A DNA stretch of 64,000 bases from assembly GCA_016932575.1 (NCBI GenBank), contig JAFGCO010000018.1, positions 1 through 64,000 of the forward strand, in the 5' to 3' direction. This DNA is from a bacterium (lineage in GTDB: Bacteria; Zhuqueibacterota; QNDG01; JAFGCO01). Below are positions 53,717 through 63,479 of this stretch, piece by piece. A program made the position numbers and the translations under genes. Below the pieces are notes generated by a model, which had not been told where the DNA came from, searched no databases, and saw nothing but the letters and a program-made list of their open reading frames with translations. Positions within the stretch are counted from its first letter, which is position 1. Every line of letters starts with the position of its first letter.

Positions 53717-55747
53717 TCAGCGCGCCAAGATCATTTTTCGTGTTTCATTATATTCACGAGTTGTCAGCAAGCATAAATAAAGACCGGACGGAACAGGCAA
53801 TCCGTCATCATCATACCCATACCAGACAATCGAATGCTCGCCAGCCGGTAAAAATTCTTTAAGAAGAAGATCGATCCTTTGTCCCGTAATATTAAAAATA
53901 TGAATTTCAACATTCTCAGCTTCAGGCAACCGGAATACGATTTTTGTCGTATTGTTAAACGGATTCGGAAAATTCTGTAAAAGTGCATAGGATTCAGGCA
54001 GTCTGAGACGAACGGGAATGCGCTCCTTTCCCTCTGCGGAAAATTGGTAAAGAATATCCGGAGCCCCTTTTGGAATTGTGTATATTCTCTCTTCACAATC
54101 ATTCAATGATACATAAAATGCAAATTGATCCAGATCAGGCATGAACGGCATAGAAACCGAATATTGACCGCTCAATCCGGAAACAATCGTGGCAACAGAC
54201 AGTGTTTGCAATTCACTGCCATCGGGTGTATAATAGAATCGGACGGAAGATTCTGAAACCTGTTTTGCTGCCTGGATTTTAAATTCCAGTTGAAAACTTG
54301 AGGTCATCAGATCATGAGAAAAATGTAAATCACTTAAAAACGGTCCATGATAAAAAACAGCCTGATAGGCATCCACCAATCCCCAGCCATATTGATTATC
54401 AGGAATATCCGCCCTGTCAGCGGTTTCCCGCAATGCGTTGCGAACCTGCATTGGAGTTAATTCTGGATGAGCTTCCAGGATAAGCGCACAAACACCAGCT
54501 GCCAGTGGGCAGGAAAATGAAGTGCCGCTTCCATAAACATAATGAATCGAGCCATCCGGATCCGGTTTTGCTGAATAAATCCCCATGCCCATAGCGACAA
54601 CATCCGGTTTAATCCTTCCGTCCGAAGTCGGACCTCCTGAACTGAAACTGGCAATTTCACCGTTCCAATCCACTGCACCAACTGCAATGACACTGTCTCC
54701 GTCTGCCGGAGATAAAATGTAGTGCCATGAATCCATTGCTTCATTACCCGCAGATGTCAGCACAGTCACACCTTTTTTTGCTGCGATATCAGCGGCTACT
54801 GTTGTTACGCAAACATCACCATTTAAATCCTCATAGCTGTATGAAAACCCATTATCAAAATAGCCATATCCGAGCGAGCTGGATACAATATCCACGCCCA
54901 ATCCTTCCATCCATTCCAGAGCTGCAACCCACAAATCTTCTTCCAGTTGTGTTTCAGATGAAATCCACTCGGATTTTGCCAGCGCATAAGAAGCGCCATA
55001 AGCTGAACCAATCAATACACCCTCCTGATATCCCCCGATAACAGAAAGTGTCATTGTGCCATGATTGTGCTGCGTCGTACTGTCCCCTATTTCATTTGCA
55101 GGATTCTCATCATCCCAATAAAAATCATAAGTATTCATGATTTTGGTCTGCGAAAAAATTCGATAACCTTCAGTATCAAAACCGGAATCGATCATCCCAA
55201 TAAACACACCCTCACCTGATAATCCAAGATCGTGCGTTTCAGGCACATTAATTTGATCCAGTTGGGAAAAGCTGCCGCCGTATTCCAATGTGTGAGAATC
55301 CTGCTGCTGATGTGAATATTTCATGAGATCTGGCAGTGGCAAAGGAATCTGAATATGATGTCGATGAACCGGCTGAACAGATTTCACGAAATATAGATCC
55401 GAGATATCCGTGATTTTTTCTTTTGAGATGCGTACGCTCACAGCATTTAACCAGCGTGAGCGAACGATAATGATAGCGCCCATGTCTTCGAGTGTTTTTA
55501 TATAATCTGCAGAGAGCGGTAAATCGTATATGTCGGGGCATTCAGAAGAAGATAAGACTTTGGCGCGTCGACGCATCGCCCTTCCGGATATTTCCGGATA
55601 CGTTGGATTTGACTTTGATCCTTTATGTAACTGATCGTTCAATTGTTTATCCTGAAAGAAAATCCAGTACCGCGAAGAATCAGCAGAATAACCTGAAAAG
55701 GCCGAAAAAATACAAAAAATAATAATGAGTCTGATTTTGATATTCAT
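53717..55747 (-). CDS. Secreted subtilisin-like serine protease (S8) with sorting domain
   Basis: A 676-residue exported protease. The ATG at 55747 has CGGA 7 bases upstream and gives a signal peptide (LIIIFCIFSAFSGYS). A propeptide runs to about 140. The S8 triad is complete: Asp187 in GMIDSGFD, His229 in HNHGTM, Ser410 in GSGTSFSCP, with the oxyanion Asn in TSAGNEAMD. A beta-rich segment follows, then a C-terminal sorting domain (NFPNPFNNTTKIVFRLPE, ending KMILAR). It is a single gene with 70-130-base gaps on both sides. Likely substrates are extracellular proteins. Confidence 0.95.
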   Translation of the reverse strand: MNIKIRLIIIFCIFSAFSGYSADSSRYWIFFQDKQLNDQLHKGSKSNPTYPEISGRAMRRRAKVLSSSECPDIYDLPLSADYIKTLEDMGAIIIVRSRWLNAVSVRISKEKITDISDLYFVKSVQPVHRHHIQIPLPLPDLMKYSHQQQDSHTLEYGGSFSQLDQINVPETHDLGLSGEGVFIGMIDSGFDTEGYRIFSQTKIMNTYDFYWDDENPANEIGDSTTQHNHGTMTLSVIGGYQEGVLIGSAYGASYALAKSEWISSETQLEEDLWVAALEWMEGLGVDIVSSSLGYGYFDNGFSYSYEDLNGDVCVTTVAADIAAKKGVTVLTSAGNEAMDSWHYILSPADGDSVIAVGAVDWNGEIASFSSGGPTSDGRIKPDVVAMGMGIYSAKPDPDGSIHYVYGSGTSFSCPLAAGVCALILEAHPELTPMQVRNALRETADRADIPDNQYGWGLVDAYQAVFYHGPFLSDLHFSHDLMTSSFQLEFKIQAAKQVSESSVRFYYTPDGSELQTLSVATIVSGLSGQYSVSMPFMPDLDQFAFYVSLNDCEERIYTIPKGAPDILYQFSAEGKERIPVRLRLPESYALLQNFPNPFNNTTKIVFRLPEAENVEIHIFNITGQRIDLLLKEFLPAGEHSIVWYGYDDDGLPVPSGLYLCLLTTREYNETRKMILAR

Positions 55748-55841
55748 TGTTTTGTCCGAAAAAATGAAGATCAACTCTATCGGGAATTAAATTTCATACC
55801 CAGGTATATACAAGTAAAAATGAAGATTTTGTATCCTGATA

Positions 55842-56276
55842 TCATTTAACAATCTCAATTTTATCAATTCTTCTCTGGTGACGCCCGCCCTCAAATTCAG
55901 AAGTCATCCAGATATCGACAATCTTACATGCCAGATCGATGGAAATGGTTCGCTCACCAATGGCAATCATATTGGCATCATTATGCGTTTTGGCCCATTC
56001 AGCGGTCTCTGGACTCCAGCATACAGCACAGCGAATCCCTTTGACTTTGTTGGCGGCTATTGCTTCACCGTTACCCGATCCTCCGAATACGATTCCCAAA
56101 TCTGCGGTCTGGCTTGCCACTGCTTCAGCCGCCGGCCGGATAAAATCTGGATAATCACAAGATTCATCGGAATCCGTACCAAAATCGAGCACCTCAATAC
56201 CCTTATTTTCAAGATGGCTTTTTACAGCCGTTTTATATTTAAATCCAGCATGATCCGATCCGACAGCGACTTTCAT
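55842..56276 (-). CDS. rpiB: Ribose-5-phosphate isomerase B
   Basis: A 144-residue RpiB/LacAB-type isomerase of the pentose phosphate pathway. The signatures MKVAVGSDHAGFKYK, DYPDFIRPAAEAV, FGGSGNGEAIAANKVKGIRC and HNDANMIAIGER are present. The catalytic base appears to be Glu71 in GNGEAIAANK, as in the mycobacterial-type enzymes, where E. coli RpiB uses a Cys at the neighbouring position. An AAGGGG ribosome binding site precedes the ATG. Confidence 0.95.
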   Translation of the reverse strand: MKVAVGSDHAGFKYKTAVKSHLENKGIEVLDFGTDSDESCDYPDFIRPAAEAVASQTADLGIVFGGSGNGEAIAANKVKGIRCAVCWSPETAEWAKTHNDANMIAIGERTISIDLACKIVDIWMTSEFEGGRHQRRIDKIEIVK

Positions 56277-56408
56277 TCAGCAGACCCCTTTTTTTCTTAA
56301 AATACATACAGAATCAATGTACACAATCTCCGGAAAAAATTCAAGATATTCGGAGAATTATTTTCCACTGAATTCAGACATTTCTTTTCGTATAATGAAA
56401 CACGTGAA

Positions 56409-57824
56409 TCACGAACGTCTGGGTCTAAAAATATGCGTGCTCGTCCCGTAGAATACATCGGCTGCTTCCATAATCGTCTCAGACAGTGTGGGATGCGGAT
56501 GGATGGTGAAACTGATATCCGAAGCGAGTGCGGCCATCTCGACAGCGAGGGCACCTTCCGAAATTAATTCTCCCGCTCCCGTACCGGCCAGGCCCACACC
56601 CAGTATCCGTTCGGTGTCAGGATCGATAACAAGTTTGGTGATTCCGTTTGTCACACCCATGGTTAAAGCACGCCCGGAAGCCGCCCAGGGAAATTTTGCA
56701 ACTTTAAACTTGTCCCCGGCTGCTTTGGCTTCGGTTTCTGTCAGACCGCACCAGGCAATTTCAGGATTGGTATATACAATCCCGGGAATCACTGTCGGCT
56801 CAAATGCTGCCTTCTTTCCGGCAATGGATTCTGCAGCCGTTTTTCCTTCATGCGCGGCTTTATGGGCCAGTAATGGTCCTCCTGTGATATCCCCAATCGC
56901 AAAAATAGAAGGATCATCGGTTTGACGATTGGGATTGACCCGGACAAATCCATTATCATTCAGCCGGACCTTTGTTTTTTCCAAACCAACGCTATCTGTA
57001 TTTGGTTTTCGGCCGATTGAAACCAATACCTGATTGAACACTTTATCGTTTAAGTTTTGCCTTTGACTGGAAAACCGGACCTTATACTTTCTTTCACAGA
57101 ATTGAATGTTATCAACTTTGGTTTGTGTATAAATGGCTTCAAACATTCCCTCTGCTTTTTTTAAAAATACCGAAACCAGATCACGATCCGCTCCGGTCAT
57201 CACCTGAGGCAGCATCTCTACCACAGTAACCCGGCTTCCCAAATTGGCATACACAGATCCCAGTTCAAGGCCGATATACCCCCCACCAACGATCAGCAAT
57301 GTTTCGGGGACTTCCTCCAACGCCAGCGCTTTCGTCGAATCCCATAAATCATCAGGAGCGCCGGTCAACCGGATGCTCCGGCTCCCGACGGCCAGAATGG
57401 CATGATCGAATTTGAATATTTCTTTACTTCTATCCGGTTTTGTTACTTTCACAGAATTTGAACTTTCAAAAACAGCCGTTCCCTGGACAAACATCACCTT
57501 CCTTTGTTTGGCAAGAACACCCAATCCACCGGTCAGTCTTTCAACAACTGAAGTTTTCCATGTTCGCAACTGATTCAGATTGATTTTTGGTTTTCCAAAA
57601 GAAAGGCCGATCGAAGCAGCCTGCTTGGTGTCTTCTATGATCTTTGCAGCATGCAGCAGCGCTTTGGAAGGAATACATCCCCTGTACAGGCAGACCCCTC
57701 CCGGATTTGGGCTTTGATCAATTAATGTCACATGCATTCCGAAGTCTGCAGCACGAAAAGCAGCTGCATAACCGCCCGGTCCTGCGCCAATCACAATAAC
57801 TTTTCGACTCTCCAAATCTGACAT
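56409..57824 (-). CDS. lpdA: Dihydrolipoyl dehydrogenase
   Basis: A 471-residue FAD flavoprotein, the E3 component of 2-oxoacid dehydrogenase or glycine cleavage systems. FAD motif VIGAGPGGYAAAFRA is at about 11-25; the redox-active disulfide is Cys45-Cys50 (GGVCLYRGCIPSK); the NAD motif is LLIVGGGYIGLELGSVYAN; the dimer-interface His-Glu is in ISFTIHPHPTLSETI. GAAGGAG precedes the ATG. No E1 or E2 genes are near, so the complex it serves is unknown. Confidence 0.96.
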   Translation of the reverse strand: MSDLESRKVIVIGAGPGGYAAAFRAADFGMHVTLIDQSPNPGGVCLYRGCIPSKALLHAAKIIEDTKQAASIGLSFGKPKINLNQLRTWKTSVVERLTGGLGVLAKQRKVMFVQGTAVFESSNSVKVTKPDRSKEIFKFDHAILAVGSRSIRLTGAPDDLWDSTKALALEEVPETLLIVGGGYIGLELGSVYANLGSRVTVVEMLPQVMTGADRDLVSVFLKKAEGMFEAIYTQTKVDNIQFCERKYKVRFSSQRQNLNDKVFNQVLVSIGRKPNTDSVGLEKTKVRLNDNGFVRVNPNRQTDDPSIFAIGDITGGPLLAHKAAHEGKTAAESIAGKKAAFEPTVIPGIVYTNPEIAWCGLTETEAKAAGDKFKVAKFPWAASGRALTMGVTNGITKLVIDPDTERILGVGLAGTGAGELISEGALAVEMAALASDISFTIHPHPTLSETIMEAADVFYGTSTHIFRPRRS

Positions 57825-57920
57825 TACAATTCTCCTTCATAAAAATCCAGGTTGCATTGTTCCCGAATGCATCGCCAGTTCAGATTCTTTGCCTCGTGCA
57901 AAGAACGCCTGAGACTCAGA

Positions 57921-58075
57921 CTTGCCCTGAGCAAAAGCGAAGGGATGACAGGCGTCTTAGAGAAGCCTTTTGTCATCCTGAAGGAGCGAAGTGACTGAAG
58001 GATCTGCTGCTGCCCAAGGCTCTTAAATACAATAACCCATGTTTCAGCAGTACAATCCACCCTGTCTGTCATCCC
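57921..58075. repeat. Palindromic dispersed element of the TGTCATCC type
   Basis: GGGATGACA (57942-57950) is a perfect inverted copy of TGTCATCCC (58067-58075) and nearly of TGTCATCC (57971-57978). Between them is GGAGCGAAGTGACTGAAGGA, typical of intergenic repeats found in many bacterial phyla. It lies in the 420-base gap between divergent lpdA and glnS, which contains no gene. The remainder (58076-58244) is AT-rich leader with AAAGGA before glnS. Confidence 0.55.
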
Positions 58076-58244
58076 TTTTTCAGGCATAGTGCGAGCTCTG
58101 GATCCCGATAATATTTATTAAATAAATTCTATGATATTCTTATGAAAAAATCAAGCTTGTTTATTCTCCATTTCCATTTGTAAAAACGTTTCATTTTGCT
58201 TATTTTATATTTAATTTCGATGAAACCCATAAAGGATTCCGAAA

Positions 58245-59921
58245 ATGCCGGATGACAGCATAAAAAAAGCGCCGAACTTTATCCGCAATATCATTAGAAA
58301 AGATCTTGAAACGAATAAGTGGGACGGGCGGGTGCAGACACGTTTTCCCCCCGAACCCAACGGATATCTGCACATTGGTCATGCGAAAGCCATCTGTCTG
58401 AACTTCGGGCTGGCCAGGGAATTCAACGGATCATGCAATCTTCGGTTTGATGATACCAATCCTTTAAAAGAAGAAGAGGAATACATACATTCAATTATTG
58501 AGGATGTAAAATGGCTGGGATTTGATATAGAAGGCCATGTGTTTTATGCCTCTGACTACTTTCAACAAATGTATGATTACGCTGTAGAATTAATTCAAAA
58601 GGGACTGGCTTATGTAGACGACCTGACTGCAGATGAAATTCGTGAATACCGGGGGACACTTACAGAACCCGGCAAAGAAAGTCCCTTCCGCAATCGCTCT
58701 GCGGAAGAGAATCTGGACCTGTTCATACGAATGAAAAACGGGGAATTTCCGGACGGTTCAAAAGTACTCCGGGCGAAGATTGATATGTCTTCTGGAAACA
58801 TCAATATGAGAGACCCGGTCATGTACCGGGTCCTTCATGCCAGCCATCATCGCTCCGGGGACCAATGGTGTGTGTATCCAATGTATGACTGGGCACATGG
58901 TCTGGAAGATTCTATTGAGCATATCACACATTCCATTTGTACGCTTGAATTCGAAGACCATCGTCCGCTTTATGACTGGTATCTGGACGCTCTGAAAATT
59001 CATCATCCCCAGCAAATCGAATTTGCAAGGCTGAATCTGACTTATACAATCATGAGCAAGCGAAAACTGCTTCAACTCGTTCGTGAAGGTCATGTGAACG
59101 GATGGGATGATCCGAGAATGCCTACAATCTCCGGTATGCGAAGGCGGGGATACACACCGGAAGCCATCCGGAGTCTCGCGGAACGCATTGGTGTGGCCAA
59201 GCGGGACAGCATGGTGGATATGGCGCTGCTGGAATTCTGTGTCCGGGAAGATCTGAATAAGAATGCGCCGAGATATATGGGCGTTCTGAATCCCTTAAAA
59301 GTGATCATTATCAATTATCCAGATCACTGTGAACATCTTGATTGTGTAAACAATCCGGAAAATCCCGAATCCGGCACACGAAAGGTGCCTTTCAGCCGAG
59401 AAATCTATATTGAGCGGGAGGATTTTCGGGAAGATCCTCCAAAAAAATTCTTCCGCCTGGCACCCGGCCGTGAAGTCCGATTAAGATATGCATACTTCAT
59501 TAAATGCGTTGAAGTAATCAAAGACAAGAAAACAGGAGAAATCCAACAGATTCACTGCACATATGATCCGGCCACACGTGGCGGCGATGCACCTGATGGG
59601 CGGAAAGTTAAAGCCACCCTTCACTGGGTTTCCGTTCATCACGCCCTGTCTGCCAAGATCCGGCTCTACGATCGTCTCTTCACCATCCCCGATCCGGGAA
59701 ATGCCGAAAAGGATTATCTCGAATATCTGAATCCGGGATCTCTTAAAACCGTTGAGGCCAGGATTGAACCTTCTCTGCAGGGAATTGAGCCTGGCACCCG
59801 TATTCAGTTTGAAAGAAAAGGCTATTTTTGTGTTGATTCGGATTCAAAAGATCACCGTCTGATTTTTAACCAGACGGTAACACTGCGCGATACCTGGGCA
59901 AAACTCGAGCAAAAAAAATAA
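58245..59921 (+). CDS. glnS: Glutaminyl-tRNA synthetase
   Basis: A 558-residue class Ic synthetase charging tRNA-Gln directly. The HIGH motif is residues 43-46 ([15 protein letters not shown]) and the KMSKS motif is the MSKRK form ([13 protein letters not shown]), typical for GlnRS. The C-terminal anticodon-binding beta-barrels are complete ([20 protein letters not shown]). AAAGGA precedes the ATG. Presence of GlnRS means tRNA-Gln does not depend on GatCAB here. It also links to the glutamine supply from glnA, with no sequence evidence of shared control. Confidence 0.97.
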   Translation: MPDDSIKKAPNFIRNIIRKDLETNKWDGRVQTRFPPEPNGYLHIGHAKAICLNFGLAREFNGSCNLRFDDTNPLKEEEEYIHSIIEDVKWLGFDIEGHVFYASDYFQQMYDYAVELIQKGLAYVDDLTADEIREYRGTLTEPGKESPFRNRSAEENLDLFIRMKNGEFPDGSKVLRAKIDMSSGNINMRDPVMYRVLHASHHRSGDQWCVYPMYDWAHGLEDSIEHITHSICTLEFEDHRPLYDWYLDALKIHHPQQIEFARLNLTYTIMSKRKLLQLVREGHVNGWDDPRMPTISGMRRRGYTPEAIRSLAERIGVAKRDSMVDMALLEFCVREDLNKNAPRYMGVLNPLKVIIINYPDHCEHLDCVNNPENPESGTRKVPFSREIYIEREDFREDPPKKFFRLAPGREVRLRYAYFIKCVEVIKDKKTGEIQQIHCTYDPATRGGDAPDGRKVKATLHWVSVHHALSAKIRLYDRLFTIPDPGNAEKDYLEYLNPGSLKTVEARIEPSLQGIEPGTRIQFERKGYFCVDSDSKDHRLIFNQTVTLRDTWAKLEQKK

Positions 59922-60096
59922 TGCCATAAAAATAATACTATTTAGCTGTAAACGCAGGGTTTTCGTGTGAACCATTTTATTAATGATATTTTTTTCGTCT
60001 AACTTCTGTAAAGTCAAGTTTTTTCAAAAATATCATTTTAATTCGGCATAATATTCAGAATTTATATTGATTTACAGAAAATATGACGATTTTTTC

Positions 60097-60146
60097 TTGA
60101 CTTTTAGGGCTGCCTTGTCTATGTTGTTTTTACATATTGTGCACAA
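60097..60146 (+). promoter_or_regulatory. Promoter and adjacent palindrome upstream of the porin operon
   Basis: TTGACT (60097-60102), a 17-base spacer and TATGTT (60120-60125) form a sigma-70-like promoter. Twelve bases further is the perfect palindrome TTGTGCACAA (60137-60146), overlapping the expected start of transcription, so it could be an operator. The rest of 59922-60232 is AT-rich without a gene. Confidence 0.55.
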
Positions 60147-60232
60147 CAATAATATCACGATAATGAATCACTGTAAATGACCTGTTGACTTACTGATAGC
60201 CTTGTTGCATATGATTAAAATAGGAGATCGCA

Positions 60233-61507
60233 ATGAAGCATAAACGAAAAATCATCGGTTTCATTGCCATGATGACCGGTTTGATTGCATCAGCACAGTC
60301 TATTCTGGACCGGATTGACATTCATGGATTCATCAGCCAGGGATATATTATTAGCAGCAATAACAACTATCTGAATTTGAAAACCTCCAGAGGCAGCTAT
60401 GAAATGAATGAATCCGCCATCAATTTTTCCACAAATATTACCGACAATCTCCGGGGAGGATTACAGCTGCTGTCCCGTGATCTGGGTAAAGTGGGTAATA
60501 ATGTGGTGATGCTGGATTGGGCTTATGCCGATTATCGCATTCGGGATTACCTGGGGATTCGTCTGGGTAAAATTAAAACACCTCTGGCTCTGTATGACGA
60601 AATAAGGGATGTCGATGCATTACGTACATTTATTTTACTGCCGCAGTCCGTTTATGATGAAAATGTCCGCGATTTTTCGTTCGCATTTCAGGGCGCAGCA
60701 TTATACGGCAATTATCAAATGGGTATCATGGGAGATTTGGATTATAATTTGTATATGGGTACTTTCAATATTCCCGATCCGAATACCGGATTTTGGCATG
60801 ACTCATTTTCAAATCTTGCCAATGAAGTGAAACCTGTCATTGCCAAGCCCTCGTCTCATATTAATGAAGTATCAATCTGCAATGCGGATATCTCAGCCGA
60901 ATATATTTGGGGCTTTTCAGGTTACTGGAACTCCCCTTTTACAGGACTGAAAATCGGTGGATGCTATTTAATCGGATCCATCGATATGAGCGTAGATATT
61001 GAAGCATTTTCTGAAAAGACGTTAAAATCCGGAGATTCTGTCGAAGAAATATCCAGAATACCGATGACATCCAAGGTCAAAATCAAGGATTATTATACAC
61101 TGTCCGGTGAGTATGCCATCCAGAACCTGACACTGACCGGTGAATATCATTCCCGTATTTACCGTGTCCACGTAAATTTACCGGAAAATGGATTCATGAC
61201 GGATCTGAGCTATCAATTAATCGGCTATTATGGCCAGGCCACCTACCGGCTTACGGAATGGCTTGAAGCCGGGACCTATTATTCATTTTATGACGATGTC
61301 GACAGTCATATCAAGGGAATTTCTGATTGGTATTTTACGCAAAAAGATATATGCGGAGCCATCCGTTTTGACATCACTCCCAATTTTCTGATCAAGCTGG
61401 AGGGACACAAAATAAACGGAGTGGGTCTGGCTCTGGCCTGTGAGAATCCATCAGAAAGAACACGAAACTGGAACCTGTTTACTGTTAAAAGTTCACTTAA
61501 CCTTTAA
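60233..61507 (+). CDS. Predicted outer-membrane porin
   Basis: A 424-residue exported beta-barrel protein. Signal peptide about 1-21 (IIGFIAMMTGLIASAQ). The mature part starts DRIDIHGFISQGYIISSNNN and has many amphipathic strands ending in aromatic residues (WAYADYRIRDYLGIRLGKIK, ATYRLTEWLEAGTYYSFYDD); RLGKIKTPLALYDE is reminiscent of the third-strand region of phosphate-selective (OprO/P-like) and general porins. AGGAG precedes the ATG. It is followed after 113 bases by a small PstS-like protein, a pair seen elsewhere near chemosensory or GGDEF proteins. Substrate unknown. Confidence 0.82.
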   Translation: MKHKRKIIGFIAMMTGLIASAQSILDRIDIHGFISQGYIISSNNNYLNLKTSRGSYEMNESAINFSTNITDNLRGGLQLLSRDLGKVGNNVVMLDWAYADYRIRDYLGIRLGKIKTPLALYDEIRDVDALRTFILLPQSVYDENVRDFSFAFQGAALYGNYQMGIMGDLDYNLYMGTFNIPDPNTGFWHDSFSNLANEVKPVIAKPSSHINEVSICNADISAEYIWGFSGYWNSPFTGLKIGGCYLIGSIDMSVDIEAFSEKTLKSGDSVEEISRIPMTSKVKIKDYYTLSGEYAIQNLTLTGEYHSRIYRVHVNLPENGFMTDLSYQLIGYYGQATYRLTEWLEAGTYYSFYDDVDSHIKGISDWYFTQKDICGAIRFDITPNFLIKLEGHKINGVGLALACENPSERTRNWNLFTVKSSLNL

Positions 61508-61620
61508 CAGGTTTGAAAATATGATATTTTTAAACGGGTTTTTATTGATGAATAGTTAATTTAAAATTCAGGCATTATACTCGATATAAAAAAGTATAAT
61601 CATACCGGAAGGAGAGAACT

Positions 61621-62055
61621 ATGAGACAGCGTATTTTTATGGTGATTGTCATTGGATTCATACTCATTCTCCCCCTTGCAGCGCAAAATGATTATATCAT
61701 TATTGTGAATAACAGCATACAGGATGAAACGCTGAATCAGGCAAATATTAAAAATATTTTTCTTGGTAAAAAAAGCCGTTGGACCGACGGTACTAAAATC
61801 GTTCCGGTTAATCTTAAACAGGGTAAAATTCACGAATCATTCATTAAAGAAATGGTTCAGAAAAGTACCAATGCCTATATGAACTATTGGAGGAAAATGA
61901 TATTTACAGGGAAAGGAGTCATGCCCATTTCTTTTGAGAACGAGGCCGAAGTTGTCAGATATATCAGCCGCACAAAAGGAGCGATTGGATATGTTTCTTC
62001 ATCTGCACAATTGGAAGAAAGTGAACAAGTAAAAGTTGTATCATTAACGGATTGA
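61621..62055 (+). CDS. Small PstS-like periplasmic binding protein
   Basis: A 144-residue exported protein (signal about 1-21, IVIGFILILPLAAQ). The motif LNQANIKNIFLGKKSRWTDG, the NAYMNYWRKMIFTGKG stretch and AIGYVSSS are the conserved parts of the short single-domain proteins related to phosphate-binding PstS. A full PstS is about 320 residues, so this is the reduced form lacking a second lobe. GGAAGGAG precedes the ATG. It probably acts as a ligand-binding partner of the porin or of a membrane sensor not in this window, not of an ABC transporter. Confidence 0.83.
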   Translation: MRQRIFMVIVIGFILILPLAAQNDYIIIVNNSIQDETLNQANIKNIFLGKKSRWTDGTKIVPVNLKQGKIHESFIKEMVQKSTNAYMNYWRKMIFTGKGVMPISFENEAEVVRYISRTKGAIGYVSSSAQLEESEQVKVVSLTD

Positions 62056-62231
62056 TTGTTTATTGTATTGTCTATTTATCTGCTTATTATCCTGAGTAAT
62101 ACTGGATGCTCGGCACATTGTATTTTTGGTTTTTATAAGAGCAATATTCAGAATGAATACTTCGCAACTCCATCCACCCCTGGGATTCAATTTCCGGCCT
62201 TATGTTTATTTTCGAATAAACGGACAACTCA

Positions 62232-62663
62232 ATGAAAAATCATGATAAACCTGAGAAGAAAAAAAAACGGCTCGAGCTGTTTGAATTATTTTACCCGCTT
62301 GAAAGAAAAATGGAACGCCGATGGGCGAAAATATTCAAATCGCATTTTATAATTATTGCTCAAAAATTTAAAGAATTATCCTTTGAAAAAGGATACGAGC
62401 AGGAAAACATCGATGAACAGTTGATCCTGTGGCGTGATCCTGAAGACTCTTTTGTGGAATGCATGTTTTATTTTGTGCCGGATGTCACTGATTTAAGTTC
62501 GATTCATCATTGTTTCGAACACATCAAACAATATGATGTCTACTTGACGTACATCATCGTGAATCAGAAAAAAGACGGTAAAAATGTGTTTGATATATTC
62601 AGATCATCTCAGTTCAGCTATCTGGAACATTGTAACCGGGTTAAATATCCGGAAAAAACCTGA
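62232..62663 (+). CDS. Soluble protein of unknown function
   Basis: A 143-residue cytoplasmic-looking protein with a very basic N-terminus (KPEKKKKRLELFELFYPLER) and no signal or membrane helix. Later segments (SFVECMFYFVPDVTDLSSIH; VYLTYIIVNQKKDGKNVF) could form a small alpha/beta domain. No family was recognised. It follows the PstS-like gene by 176 bases on the same strand and may be part of the same unit. The ribosome binding site is weak. Confidence 0.6.
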   Translation: MKNHDKPEKKKKRLELFELFYPLERKMERRWAKIFKSHFIIIAQKFKELSFEKGYEQENIDEQLILWRDPEDSFVECMFYFVPDVTDLSSIHHCFEHIKQYDVYLTYIIVNQKKDGKNVFDIFRSSQFSYLEHCNRVKYPEKT

Positions 62664-62930
62664 CACATAAGGCCGGCAGGTTTAACCGATCTTCTGCACA
62701 TGCGGCCTGTTCTCAGAAAATAAGATGTGTTCTATGAAACAGATATCCACGGAAAAATGCATCTGAAAACAAAAAGAATAAACCATAATACAACAGGACA
62801 GTTTCATCACTGATAATAATGAAACATTCGCGCAATTTTTACAACAGGCAGAATACACAACCGGTATTTTTTCATGTTAGACTTGAAGATTAAATCTATA
62901 TTTATTATATTAATATAATTAATCATACGA

Positions 62931-63332
62931 ATGAATCATCAAATGAAAATGATAAAAAACAAACACCAGAAAATATTGATTTGGGCCGTTTTATTATTAA
63001 TTTTTTGGTCAGTCTTTAATATCGACTTTAACCTCCATTGCCATATCGGGGATAATGGAAATCTCATCTTTCATTCCCATCCCTATCAAAAAAATAATAA
63101 TAAAAATCAGCATACAGCAAATCATACCCACACACAAATTGAGTTCATATTCCTTAATGTTATTTTAAATATATTTTCTTCTGTTGCAATTCTTGTTTTA
63201 TTATTGTTTTCTATGTTAAAACGAAGGCAATTATTTCATAAAGATGAGCAAAGCTTCAGTTTCAAATCTTTAATCAGATACAATATAACGAGTCGGGGCC
63301 CTCCGTATTACACTGCTGTAAATACCGCATAA
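62931..63332 (+). CDS. His-rich small membrane protein next to a TonB-dependent receptor
   Basis: A 133-residue protein with two membrane helices (ILIWAVLLLIFWSVFNI at about 15-31; FIFLNVILNIFSSVAILVLL at about 72-91) separated by a His-rich loop (CHIGDNGNLIFHSHPYQ, then HTANHTHTQ) of the kind that binds copper, zinc or similar metals. The tail has ITSRGPPYY, a Pro-rich end common to small proteins placed before metal-linked TonB receptors in Bacteroidota. It lies 147 bases upstream of the receptor gene. A 16-bp AT palindrome (62904-62919, ATTATATTAATATAAT) sits just before the ATG and may be an operator. No ribosome binding site is evident. Confidence 0.68.
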   Translation: MNHQMKMIKNKHQKILIWAVLLLIFWSVFNIDFNLHCHIGDNGNLIFHSHPYQKNNNKNQHTANHTHTQIEFIFLNVILNIFSSVAILVLLLFSMLKRRQLFHKDEQSFSFKSLIRYNITSRGPPYYTAVNTA

Positions 63333-63479
63333 AAATTCTCCTTTAAAAAAAGAATTAATAAATCTCTCTTTTTTTCTGTACTGCAGAAAAAAGTTTTGGT
63401 TTCACCTTTCCCAATGGGCGTTTGCTGAAATATTTCCATTGAAAGGGGTACTATTTGATTTTCATGAAAGGATAGAAAC

